Assembly (NCBI GenBank): GCA_903848935.1
Contig: CAINHO010000027.1
Location: 1-49,693 of the forward strand
Length of the DNA: 49,693 nucleotides
From: an uncultured Pseudomonadota bacterium
GTDB lineage: Bacteria > Pseudomonadota > Gammaproteobacteria > Methylococcales > Methylomonadaceae
Reading direction: 5' to 3'
Shown here piece after piece: positions 17,362 through 25,416 of this stretch (position 1 is its first letter; every line of letters begins with the position of its first letter). A program made the position numbers and the translations under genes. A model generated the notes under the pieces. The model was not told the origin of the DNA, did not search any database, and saw only the letters and a list, made by a program, of their open reading frames with translations.

Positions 17362-18906
17362 ATGAAAAATTTTAAACTCGCCCTTTTACCTAGCGCGATT
17401 TTTTTGGTTTTGCTCACGCCAAATGTTCACGCGGCTAATCATCACGCCGTCGCACAAAATACCAGCGAAACTAAAACCGAAGCCTTAGAACGTCGTCTTC
17501 GGGAATTAGAAAGCCGTTTGGAAAAACTCGATGCGGTCACTAATTTACAACAGCCTATTGGCAATACCGCTCAATCGGTACCCGAAATTAAAAAATTAAC
17601 CACCGAAGTACATTTGTTGCAACGCAAACTTGAAGTTCAAGACGAAGTCGCGACTAGCAATGCTCAAAAAGCTCCTATTATCGAAGCGGGAGACGGGGGT
17701 TTTAAAATTTCATCCGCTGACAAAAAACATCAAGTTAGAATTCGGGGTGCAGTGCAAGCCGATAATAGAACTTTCGCGGGCGGTGGAAGTAGTTTGACTG
17801 ATACTTTTGCACTGAAACAAGCGCGTGTTTGGCTTGAAGGCTATGTTTTCAATGATGTGTATTTCAAAATCATGCCTGATTTTGCTGCCAGCGGAAATAT
17901 TTTACCTGACGCTTACGTTGATTACGCTTACCACCCGTCTGCTGGTTTATTAGTTGGTAAATTTAAAACACCATTAAGTTTGGAACGCTTGCAAGGTGAC
18001 TCTGATGGCACATTTTTAGAACGCGCATTTCCATCATATTTAGCGAGCAATCGTGATGTTGGTGTGCAAGTACACGGCGGTTTCAATTTTACAGGTCACG
18101 GTGCAGAAAAAGTCGCAGGACCTATCGATACGAAAAACCAATTAACTTATCAATTCGGCGTATTTAATGGTTCGGGTGATGATGGTAGTTTGGCTTACGA
18201 TGCACCGGATACGAATAACAATAAAGAATTTGCGGGGCGTGTATTCTCGCATCCATTTCAACATTCGGGCTATTCATGGTTAGAAGGTTTGGGATTAGGT
18301 GTGGCGGGAAGTTATTCACAGCCTAACGGAACTCAAGTGCTTAAAAATCAAGCCACACCGATTGGACGAAATACTTATTTGAATTATTCAAGTGTTATCG
18401 CAGGCGCATCGGCACCTGTTGCGAATGGCGAAAGCACTCGTATTTATCCGCAAGCCTATTGGTACGCGGGACCTTTTGGTGCAATGGCAGAATACGTTGT
18501 TTCAACACAGCATTTATCAGGCGGAACAGCAAAAGGCGTGAAAAATGTCAAACAAACAAATACTGCGTGGCAAGTTTTAGGGTCGTATGTCGTTACAGGC
18601 GAAGATAATAGTTTTGGTTCGATTAAACCGATTACACCGTTCAGTCCGTTAGATGGAAAATGGGGCGCGTGGCAATTAGCAGCACGTTATAGCCAACTCG
18701 ATGTCGATAGCGATACTTTCTTGTTTGTTGACCCGAATAAATCTGCCAATCAAGCCCGCGCTTGGGCTATTGGTGCAAACTGGTATCTCAACAGTAATGC
18801 TTTAATCCGCGCAGATTTTGAACAAGTTTCGTTTGAGGGTGGTGCAAAAGGTGGCAATCGTGCAACTGAACAAGTGTTCGGAACACGTTTTCAATTATCG
18901 TTTTAA
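17362..18906 (+). CDS. OprP/OprO-like anion-selective porin
   Basis: This 514-residue outer membrane protein has a signal peptide ending near HAA (residue 25), a coiled-coil segment (EALERRLRELESRLEKL, then a second helix), and a long beta-barrel. The barrel begins around GDGGFKISSADKKHQVRIRG, in the style of phosphate-selective porins O and P, and ends in phenylalanine (QLSF). The coiled coil makes it longer than OprP and may form a trimeric stalk. It is followed 28 bases later by a sulfate-binding protein gene and preceded by the shared element, not a Pho box, so I infer sulfate or another sulfur anion as the physiological substrate. Confidence 0.8.
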   Translation: MKNFKLALLPSAIFLVLLTPNVHAANHHAVAQNTSETKTEALERRLRELESRLEKLDAVTNLQQPIGNTAQSVPEIKKLTTEVHLLQRKLEVQDEVATSNAQKAPIIEAGDGGFKISSADKKHQVRIRGAVQADNRTFAGGGSSLTDTFALKQARVWLEGYVFNDVYFKIMPDFAASGNILPDAYVDYAYHPSAGLLVGKFKTPLSLERLQGDSDGTFLERAFPSYLASNRDVGVQVHGGFNFTGHGAEKVAGPIDTKNQLTYQFGVFNGSGDDGSLAYDAPDTNNNKEFAGRVFSHPFQHSGYSWLEGLGLGVAGSYSQPNGTQVLKNQATPIGRNTYLNYSSVIAGASAPVANGESTRIYPQAYWYAGPFGAMAEYVVSTQHLSGGTAKGVKNVKQTNTAWQVLGSYVVTGEDNSFGSIKPITPFSPLDGKWGAWQLAARYSQLDVDSDTFLFVDPNKSANQARAWAIGANWYLNSNALIRADFEQVSFEGGAKGGNRATEQVFGTRFQLSF

Positions 18907-18933
18907 TCGTTTCACCTGAAAGGAATTTGAATC

Positions 18934-19944
18934 ATGAAAAATTTTAAACAGCTAATTTTAACAGCGGCATTAACGATTGCAGCTTTATCGAATGCAAACG
19001 CAGCAGATGTGAATTTACTCAACGTGTCTTATGACCCGACACGCGAATTGTATAAAGAATATAACGAGGCATTTGCCAAATACTGGAAAGCTAAAACGGG
19101 TGACAATGTCACAGTTAATCAATCACATGGCGGCGGTGGCAAACAAACTCGTGCGGTTTTAGAAGGTTTGGAAGCAGACGTTGTGACGCTTGCAGTTGGT
19201 TACGATGTCGATCAACTTTATCAAAAACGCAAATTGATTCCTGAAAATTGGCAAACGCTTTTGCCAAATAACAGTTCGCCATACACTTCGACGATTGTAT
19301 TTTTGGTTCGAAAAGGCAACCCACTTGGCATTAAAGATTGGGACGATTTGGTCAAACCGAATGTGAGTATTGTTACACCGAATCCAAAAACATCAGGCGG
19401 CGCACGTTGGAATTATTTAGGCGCGTGGGCGTATGCGTTGAAACATAACAACAATGACGAAGCCGCTGCGAAAGCATTTGTGACGAAATTATTTAAAAAT
19501 GCCGCCGTTTTAGACACCGGCGCACGCGGTTCAACAACGACTTTTGCAGAACGTGAAATTGGTGATGTGTTGATTACTTGGGAAAACGAGGCGTTTTTGG
19601 TGTTAAAACAATTTGGCGCGGATAAATATCAAATTGTTGCGCCATCTTTGAGTATTTTAACCGAGCCGCCCGTCGCCGTAGTTGAAGATGTGGCGCGAAA
19701 ACACGGCACAACTGAAGTTGCCACCGAATACTTAACGCATTTGTACAGCAAAGAAGGGCAAGAAATTGTCGCTAAAAACTTCTATCGTCCAATAGATTCT
19801 GAAATCGCTGCAAAATACGCAAAGCAATTTCCGAAAATTGAATTAGTAACCATTGATAAAGATTTTGGTGGTTGGAATGCGACGCAGAAAAAGCATTTTT
19901 CTGACGATGGCATATTTGATCAAATTGTTGCAGCGGGTAAATAA
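18934..19944 (+). CDS. sbp: Periplasmic sulfate-binding protein
   Basis: This 336-residue solute-binding protein delivers sulfate or thiosulfate to an ABC transporter. A signal peptide ends at ANAADVN. Family segments include [17 protein letters not shown] near the N-terminus, [20 protein letters not shown], the anion-binding [18 protein letters not shown], and [20 protein letters not shown]. No permease or ATPase genes are nearby, so it must work with a transporter encoded elsewhere. It forms an operon with the upstream porin; both begin MKNFK by coincidence or shared leader design. AAAGGAA precedes its start. Confidence 0.93.
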   Translation: MKNFKQLILTAALTIAALSNANAADVNLLNVSYDPTRELYKEYNEAFAKYWKAKTGDNVTVNQSHGGGGKQTRAVLEGLEADVVTLAVGYDVDQLYQKRKLIPENWQTLLPNNSSPYTSTIVFLVRKGNPLGIKDWDDLVKPNVSIVTPNPKTSGGARWNYLGAWAYALKHNNNDEAAAKAFVTKLFKNAAVLDTGARGSTTTFAEREIGDVLITWENEAFLVLKQFGADKYQIVAPSLSILTEPPVAVVEDVARKHGTTEVATEYLTHLYSKEGQEIVAKNFYRPIDSEIAAKYAKQFPKIELVTIDKDFGGWNATQKKHFSDDGIFDQIVAAGK

Positions 19945-19980
19945 TTAAACCTTTTTCATTGCGCCATTCCTAAGCCTCTC

Positions 19981-20025
19981 AGCTCAACAATTGTCTATTT
20001 TTAGGCAGTGGTTGGGCTTTTTTTT
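19981..20025 (+). terminator. Terminator after sbp
   Basis: AGCTCAAC and GTTGGGCT (one T-G pair) form an 8-bp stem with a long loop, followed by eight or more T residues. Confidence 0.65.
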
Positions 20026-20061
20026 GCCCCGCATTTCCTTATCGAATTTACGCATAACGCC

Positions 20062-20078
20062 ATCGAATAATACCGTTT
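20062..20078 (+). promoter_or_regulatory. Candidate sulfur-regulon element, copy 2
   Basis: ATCGAATAATACCGTTT is identical to copies 3 and 4. ATAAC lies exactly 16 bases before the ATACC box. A TATAAT hexamer follows at 20103-20108, 24 bases downstream, so the element would sit just upstream of the polymerase site. The ATG is 59 bases from its end. Confidence 0.68.
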
Positions 20079-20137
20079 TATTCCTGTTAAAATTTTATTT
20101 AGTATAATCGTAAAGTAAGCAACAAAAGGAGAATGTC

Positions 20138-21901
20138 ATGCTCAATACTTACACGCCACTCCACGTCGTTAATCATTTAGAAAGCAAAATTTCACGGTTG
20201 GAACATTTACTTTCTGTTGCGCCGTTGACGATTTACACACGCAGCCCTTTCAGTCCGTTCCCGATTACCTTCGTTTCGAATAGCGTCAAAGAATTATTAG
20301 GCTACGACGCTGATGATTTTCTTGAATCACCAACGTTGTGGCTAGACAACGTTCATCCCGAAGACAGAGAACAAGCGATTAGCGATGTGCATCGCGTTGT
20401 ATTAGGCGAGCCGATTATTCATAAATTTCGTTTCAAAACAAAAAACGGCGAATGGAAATGGCTACGCGAACGCGCCAAACTGATTACCGATAAAACAACC
20501 GGCATTCCACTCGAAATTATTGGCGGTTGGACAGATATGACCGAGCTGATTCATGCTGAAAATGCGTTGATTCAATCACAAGAAAAAATTCACCATCTGG
20601 CGCATTATGATTCACTGACACAGTTACCCAATCGCCTTTTAATTAACGAGCGCATTGAGCAAACGATTCATTTTTCATATCGAGAAAATAAAACCTTCGC
20701 GCTGCTATTTTTGGATTTAGACGATTTTAAAGTCGTTAATGATTCGCTCGGTCATCATTACGGTGATGCGTTATTACGCCAAGTAGCGGGGCGTTTGGAA
20801 AGTAGTTTGCGCGAAGTGGATACCGCAGGACGTTTAGGCGGTGACGAATTTGTCGTGATTTTGAGCAATACCAATGAAGATGGTGCGGCGAACGTCGCAC
20901 AAAAAATTATTAACACGCTCAAAGAGCCATTTAATATCGATGGGAAAGTGTTGGCGATTCAAACCAGCATCGGCATTAGCATTTATCCGCACAATGGCCG
21001 GGATAATAATATGCTCACGCGCCACGCCGACATGGCAATGTATCAAGCAAAAGATGCCGGGCGTGGGCAATACTGCTTTTTTAATTTCAAAATGAATACA
21101 CACCTGGAACACCGTTTGGCGATGGAGCGTGATTTGCGCCAAGCGATCAACGAAAAACAATTTTTACTTTATTACCAGCCACAAATTGATTTAATCAGTC
21201 AGAAAATTGTGGGTGTGGAAGCCTTATTGCGTTGGAAACACCCGCAGCGCGGCATGGTTTCACCGCTTGATTTTATTTCGATTGCCGAAGATTGCGGCTT
21301 GATTAACCCGATAGGTGAGTGGGTTTTACAACAAGCCTGTGAAGACATTAAAACGTGGGAAGTTGCTGGATTTTCAGGTTTCAAAGTCGCGGTAAATTTA
21401 TCATTGCGCCAATTACAAGCAGGGAAATTGTTTGAAAAAATCAGCGCAATTTTGCAACAAACGGGCGTTGCGGGTAATCGTTTGGAACTCGAATTGACCG
21501 AAAGTGTGATGATGGAAAATCATGCCGTGACACTTAATTTTATGACGCAATGTAAGGATTTGGGCATTCATTTTTCGATTGATGATTTTGGCACTGGCTA
21601 TTCCTCGCTCAGTTATTTGACGAAATTACCATTGTTGGACAAATTAAAAATTGATCAGTCATTTATTCACGATCTCGCTGAACATAACGATGCGAATACG
21701 ATTGTTAGCGCGATTGTGAATATGGCGAAAAGTTTACGTTTGAACGTGATTGCGGAAGGTGTGGAAACGTTGGAACAACTGAATTATTTAACAGAATGCG
21801 GTTGCGATACGGTGCAAGGTTTTTATTTCAGTAAACCAGTGAGTTACGACGCATTGACGGAATTTTTGCAAAGAGAAATTACCACTCATAAATCTGAGTA
21901 A
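20138..21901 (+). CDS. PAS-GGDEF-EAL cyclic di-GMP signalling protein
   Basis: This 587-residue cytoplasmic protein has a PAS domain (about 20-150, ending IIGGWTDMTE), a GGDEF domain with intact RLGGDEFVV near residue 235, and an EAL domain with VEALLRWKHP and DDFGTGYSS. Both catalytic signatures look intact, so it may make or degrade c-di-GMP, with PAS input deciding. No membrane span is seen. AAAGGAGAA precedes the ATG. It sits in its own unit under copy 2 of the shared element, between sulfate uptake and sulfur storage genes. Confidence 0.92.
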   Translation: MLNTYTPLHVVNHLESKISRLEHLLSVAPLTIYTRSPFSPFPITFVSNSVKELLGYDADDFLESPTLWLDNVHPEDREQAISDVHRVVLGEPIIHKFRFKTKNGEWKWLRERAKLITDKTTGIPLEIIGGWTDMTELIHAENALIQSQEKIHHLAHYDSLTQLPNRLLINERIEQTIHFSYRENKTFALLFLDLDDFKVVNDSLGHHYGDALLRQVAGRLESSLREVDTAGRLGGDEFVVILSNTNEDGAANVAQKIINTLKEPFNIDGKVLAIQTSIGISIYPHNGRDNNMLTRHADMAMYQAKDAGRGQYCFFNFKMNTHLEHRLAMERDLRQAINEKQFLLYYQPQIDLISQKIVGVEALLRWKHPQRGMVSPLDFISIAEDCGLINPIGEWVLQQACEDIKTWEVAGFSGFKVAVNLSLRQLQAGKLFEKISAILQQTGVAGNRLELELTESVMMENHAVTLNFMTQCKDLGIHFSIDDFGTGYSSLSYLTKLPLLDKLKIDQSFIHDLAEHNDANTIVSAIVNMAKSLRLNVIAEGVETLEQLNYLTECGCDTVQGFYFSKPVSYDALTEFLQREITTHKSE

Positions 21902-22030
21902 TTTTAGTTTTAAACCCCGTATTTTTTAGGTTATCTCGTGATAATCGGCATTGCCGTAGAACTTGTACCAAGTTTCAGTTCAAGCAGGTTGGTCGCATCG
22001 TTTTTAATTATCCAATTTGCAGATACCGCC

Positions 22031-22047
22031 ATCGAATAATACCGTTT
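22031..22047 (+). promoter_or_regulatory. Candidate sulfur-regulon element, copy 3
   Basis: ATCGAATAATACCGTTT is identical to copies 2 and 4; the flank GATACCGCC before it is shared too. ATACC boxes start at 22023 and 22039, 16 bases apart. The ATG follows 64 bases after the element. Confidence 0.68.
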
Positions 22048-22111
22048 TCGCTGTCTGTGAAATGCAACTAAGCTAAAGCCAGGATTTTAGACAATTTACG
22101 GAGAATACAGC

Positions 22112-22945
22112 ATGGCTTTAAATGACTTAGTCGAACATTTCAATGATCGTTTTGAGCGTGAACATCACGCCAACTATCGCCCACTGATTATTGAAAACAA
22201 TTTAGTGAGTGGAATTTTTGGCTCATTGTGCATTAGTAGTTCTTTTTCGCCATTAAGACAAACTGCCAATCCAACAATCATCACGGGACACGCGGTAAAA
22301 ATCAAAGTGGCGGCTTGCGGAGCGCGGCATTTACATAGTTATGAAATTGAAAATTTAGTCGCAAACACAGAACCCTCAAACACGCATTTTGAATCGGTGA
22401 TTAACTTCGATCGTCTGACTCGCACTATTCACATGTTAAATTATTTGCCCATGGCGCAATCGGACAAAGTATTGTTTTTAGAGGTCGATCCGCGCCATAT
22501 TTTAGGCATCAAAAAAGATCACGGCGCGTATTTTGAGACAATTATCGAACAGTGTGGACTGACCACACACAATACAATCATGGTTTTACCGGTTACGGGC
22601 GGAAGTTATTTAACTTACAGCGCAGCATTGATTACCGGACTGACAAATTACAGAAAGCGGGGCTATCAAATTGCGTTACGTTTTGAACATTTAATTTCAG
22701 ACGCGCACGCGGCGGATTTAATCCATAAATTAACGCCGGATTATGTGAGTTTATCTGCACGACAAATGGAAGCCGAGAGTGGCGGCAACGCCTTGAAAAA
22801 ATTGCACGCATTAAAACGAGTGATTACATCGACCCAAGGACAGGGGATTTTAAGACACATTGACCGCCAACAGTCTGAATTGTTAGCGCGTCACAGTGGT
22901 TTTGATTTGGTAGAAGGGCGTTATTACAACCCCATTTTAGAATGA
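22112..22945 (+). CDS. Degenerate EAL-like protein
   Basis: The 277-residue sequence resembles EAL domains in layout: FDRLTRTIHMLNYLP, then VLFLEVDPRHILGIKKDHGA and YFETIIEQCGL, where true EAL proteins have similar helix and strand segments. The E-A-L signature and the DDFGTG metal-binding loop are missing. It is probably a catalytically dead c-di-GMP sensor or scaffold. ACGGAG stands before the ATG. A PilZ-like gene follows 17 bases later in the same unit, supporting a c-di-GMP link. The assignment is by eye. Confidence 0.65.
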   Translation: MALNDLVEHFNDRFEREHHANYRPLIIENNLVSGIFGSLCISSSFSPLRQTANPTIITGHAVKIKVAACGARHLHSYEIENLVANTEPSNTHFESVINFDRLTRTIHMLNYLPMAQSDKVLFLEVDPRHILGIKKDHGAYFETIIEQCGLTTHNTIMVLPVTGGSYLTYSAALITGLTNYRKRGYQIALRFEHLISDAHAADLIHKLTPDYVSLSARQMEAESGGNALKKLHALKRVITSTQGQGILRHIDRQQSELLARHSGFDLVEGRYYNPILE

Positions 22946-22962
22946 TTTAGGGAGTAACCGTG

Positions 22963-23388
22963 ATGCAGAGTGTGACCAGTTTTAGGTTCAATGCGTTAAG
23001 GGGGAATCGGCAGCGATTAGGCGTTCGTCTTCCGGTTTCAAAACAACAACATATTTCTGTTTCAATTGAACGCATCGGTCTGTTTAAAACCGGTGGCATT
23101 AACGTTAAGTTAATTAGCATAAGTAAGACTGGCGCGTTATTTAACACTTCCCATCATTCGCTATTTAAATCATTGGGCAAAGATATGACTATTGAACTGT
23201 CTTTGAATGGTAAACGTTTTGAGCATGAAGCCCATATCATTCGACAAGATGCGCCCAATAATTTATATGGTATTAAATTTCACCAATGCCTCGAAGTCAT
23301 CGACGATTACTTGGGCGAACTCAACATTCCGTCTCCTCAAGGACTCAATGCAGCACGTTCTGATTCCGTGTGGTTAGATTTGTCTTAA
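22963..23388 (+). CDS. PilZ-like c-di-GMP receptor domain protein
   Basis: This protein of about 141 residues has an R-x-R-x-x-x-R-like start (RQRLGVRLPV) followed about 35 residues later by SISKTGALF, equivalent to the D/N-x-S-x-x-G motif of PilZ, and a closing YGIKF strand. The acidic/Asn position of the second motif is replaced by Ile or Ser, so binding may be weakened. GGAG precedes the ATG at 22963; a GTG one codon upstream is also possible. It is co-transcribed with the degenerate EAL gene. Confidence 0.65.
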   Translation: MQSVTSFRFNALRGNRQRLGVRLPVSKQQHISVSIERIGLFKTGGINVKLISISKTGALFNTSHHSLFKSLGKDMTIELSLNGKRFEHEAHIIRQDAPNNLYGIKFHQCLEVIDDYLGELNIPSPQGLNAARSDSVWLDLS

Positions 23389-23433
23389 TCGTCGCCACTC
23401 AACAAATCTAGTATCCAATTTTTAGATACCACT

Positions 23434-23450
23434 ATCGAATAATACCGTTT
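23434..23450 (+). promoter_or_regulatory. Candidate sulfur-regulon element, copy 4
   Basis: ATCGAATAATACCGTTT is identical to copies 2 and 3. ATACC boxes start at 23426 and 23442, again 16 bases apart. It lies 62 bases before the cysE-type gene that heads the encapsulin operon. Confidence 0.68.
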
Positions 23451-23512
23451 CACACACCATTTCGTTTTCTTTAAAATTCTCTGCAACACAAGCAATAGAC
23501 GAATTTTAAAGC

Positions 23513-24409
23513 ATGAACAAACAAGCGAATTGGGGTATTAAAAGTTTAGTTAAAGAACTGCGCGATATTCGTGTGCATTCACTCGAAACCCGTGACCGTC
23601 TCGACAAACCGCCACGATTACCCGACCGAAAAACCCTCGCGCTTATTTTGGACGGTTTGAGCGGTGCATTATTTCCAAATCGTTTAGGTCGTCCCGATTT
23701 GCGTGACGAAGGCATCGATTATTTTGTCGGCAATACGTTAGACAACGCTTTGCGTGATTTGCATCAACAGATTCATCGTGAGTTGCATTTCATAGCTGAA
23801 CAAAAAAACGTGGCACAATTCTCAGAATACGATGCAAAAACGATTGTTCAAAGACTTGCCACCCAATTACCGCGCATTCGCCGCTTGCTCGACACCGATA
23901 TTCAAGCGGCTTATCAAGGCGACCCAGCCGCCAGAACACCTGATGAAGCTTTGGTTTGTTATCCAGGAATTCAGGCCATGATTCATCAACGTATCGCTCA
24001 TGTTTTGTATCAATTGGGCGTGCCATTAACAGCTCGAATGATTACTGAATTGGCACATTCCAGCACAGGCATCGACATTCATCCCGGTGCAGAAATTGGC
24101 GAAAGTTTTTTTATCGATCACGGCACAGGCGTTGTCATCGGTGAAACCACAGTGATTGGTAATCGAGTTCGTTTATATCAAGCGGTCACACTTGGTGCGA
24201 AACGTTTTGAACAAGCCGACGATGGCAGTTTAGTCAAAGGCAATGCGCGGCATCCGATTGTGGAAGATGACGTAGTGATTTATGCTGGCGCAACGATTTT
24301 GGGCAGAATCACGATTGGTCGCGGTTCAATTATTGGTGGCAATGTGTGGCTAACGCATGACGTTCCGCCCGATAGTTGTATTACGCAAGCATTGCTTCGT
24401 AGCGAATAA
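23513..24409 (+). CDS. cysE: Serine O-acetyltransferase, CysE/EpsC type
   Basis: It makes O-acetylserine, the acceptor of sulfide in cysteine synthesis. The C-terminal half carries left-handed beta-helix hexapeptide repeats and the family signature (GIDIHPGAEIGESFFIDHGTG, then VVIGETTVIGNRV). The 298-residue length with a long helical N-terminal domain fits the EpsC-like group often found beside family 2A encapsulins. It starts under copy 4 of the shared element and lies 83 bases before the encapsulin gene. A local supply of O-acetylserine would help recapture sulfur leaving the compartment; that is inference. Confidence 0.92.
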   Translation: MNKQANWGIKSLVKELRDIRVHSLETRDRLDKPPRLPDRKTLALILDGLSGALFPNRLGRPDLRDEGIDYFVGNTLDNALRDLHQQIHRELHFIAEQKNVAQFSEYDAKTIVQRLATQLPRIRRLLDTDIQAAYQGDPAARTPDEALVCYPGIQAMIHQRIAHVLYQLGVPLTARMITELAHSSTGIDIHPGAEIGESFFIDHGTGVVIGETTVIGNRVRLYQAVTLGAKRFEQADDGSLVKGNARHPIVEDDVVIYAGATILGRITIGRGSIIGGNVWLTHDVPPDSCITQALLRSE

Positions 24410-24492
24410 ATGGGAGACTACTATGACTTAGCAAAATAGCGTTCTGCAATTTCACATTTCAACAAAATTCAACTATTTAACAGGAAATAAAA

Positions 24493-25416
24493 ATGTCTGA
24501 TATACATGAAGCTCACACAGCGTTAGGCGATGTTGCCGCGCGTACATTGTCAAATGCAACGAAAACCGTACCAATGTTGTCCACAATTACACCTCGTTGG
24601 TTGACGCATTTGTTGCAATGGGTTCCAGTTGAAGCGGGTATTTACCGTGTCAACAAAGTCAAAAATGAAGCAAATTTAGCAGTAGATTGCTCCAGTTTAG
24701 ACGAAAAAATATTGCCACAAACATTTGTGGATTATGAAGAATGGGGTCGTGAATACCGTTTGAATGCGGTAAATACGGTGCTTGATGTTCATACGCGCGT
24801 CGCCGATTTGTACAGCAGTCCACATAATCAAACGAATGAACAATTACGTTTAACCATCGAAACGATTAAAGAACGTCAAGAAAGCGAATTGATTAACAAT
24901 GCCGAATACGGTTTGTTAAACAATGTTGCACCTGCGTTTAAACTCCAACCGCGTAATGCGCTAGGTTCGCCAACACCAGATGATATAGATGATTTGATTG
25001 CGCGTGTTTGGAAAGAACCGGCCTTTTTCTTAGCGCATCCACAAGCGATTGCAGCATTTGGTCGTGAAGCAACTCGTCGCGGTACACCGCCACCAACAGT
25101 TAGTTTATTTGGTTCACAATTCATTACTTGGCGCGGCATTCCGTTTATTCCTTGCGACAAAGTGAAAGTTGTCAATGGCAAAACCAGCATTTTATTATTA
25201 CGCACGGGCGAAAGTCGTCAAGGCGTTGTTGGTTTGTATCAGCCAAATTTAACAGGCGAATTGAGCATGGGCTTGTCGGTACGTTTTATGGGCATCAACC
25301 ACAGAGCTATCGCGTCATATTTGGTTTCGCTTTATTGCTCACTCGCCGTATTGACTGAAGATGCGCTTGGCGTGTTAGAAAACGTCGAAGTAGGCAACTA
25401 TTATGACTATAAATAA
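24493..25416 (+). CDS. Family 2A encapsulin shell protein (SrpI-like)
   Basis: This 307-residue protein matches the HK97-fold encapsulins of family 2A, of which cyanobacterial SrpI is an example. Recognisable segments are DYEEWGREYRLNAVNTVLDV, NNAEYGLLNNV, then PTPDDIDDLIARVWKEPAFF followed by LAHPQAIAAFGRE, and PPPTVSLFGSQFITWRGIPF. Known family 2A shells are icosahedral, induced by sulfur starvation in some hosts, load a cysteine desulfurase and have been reported to store elemental sulfur. AGGAAATAAAA precedes the ATG. The last 14 bases overlap the desulfurase gene. Confidence 0.93.
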   Translation: MSDIHEAHTALGDVAARTLSNATKTVPMLSTITPRWLTHLLQWVPVEAGIYRVNKVKNEANLAVDCSSLDEKILPQTFVDYEEWGREYRLNAVNTVLDVHTRVADLYSSPHNQTNEQLRLTIETIKERQESELINNAEYGLLNNVAPAFKLQPRNALGSPTPDDIDDLIARVWKEPAFFLAHPQAIAAFGREATRRGTPPPTVSLFGSQFITWRGIPFIPCDKVKVVNGKTSILLLRTGESRQGVVGLYQPNLTGELSMGLSVRFMGINHRAIASYLVSLYCSLAVLTEDALGVLENVEVGNYYDYK

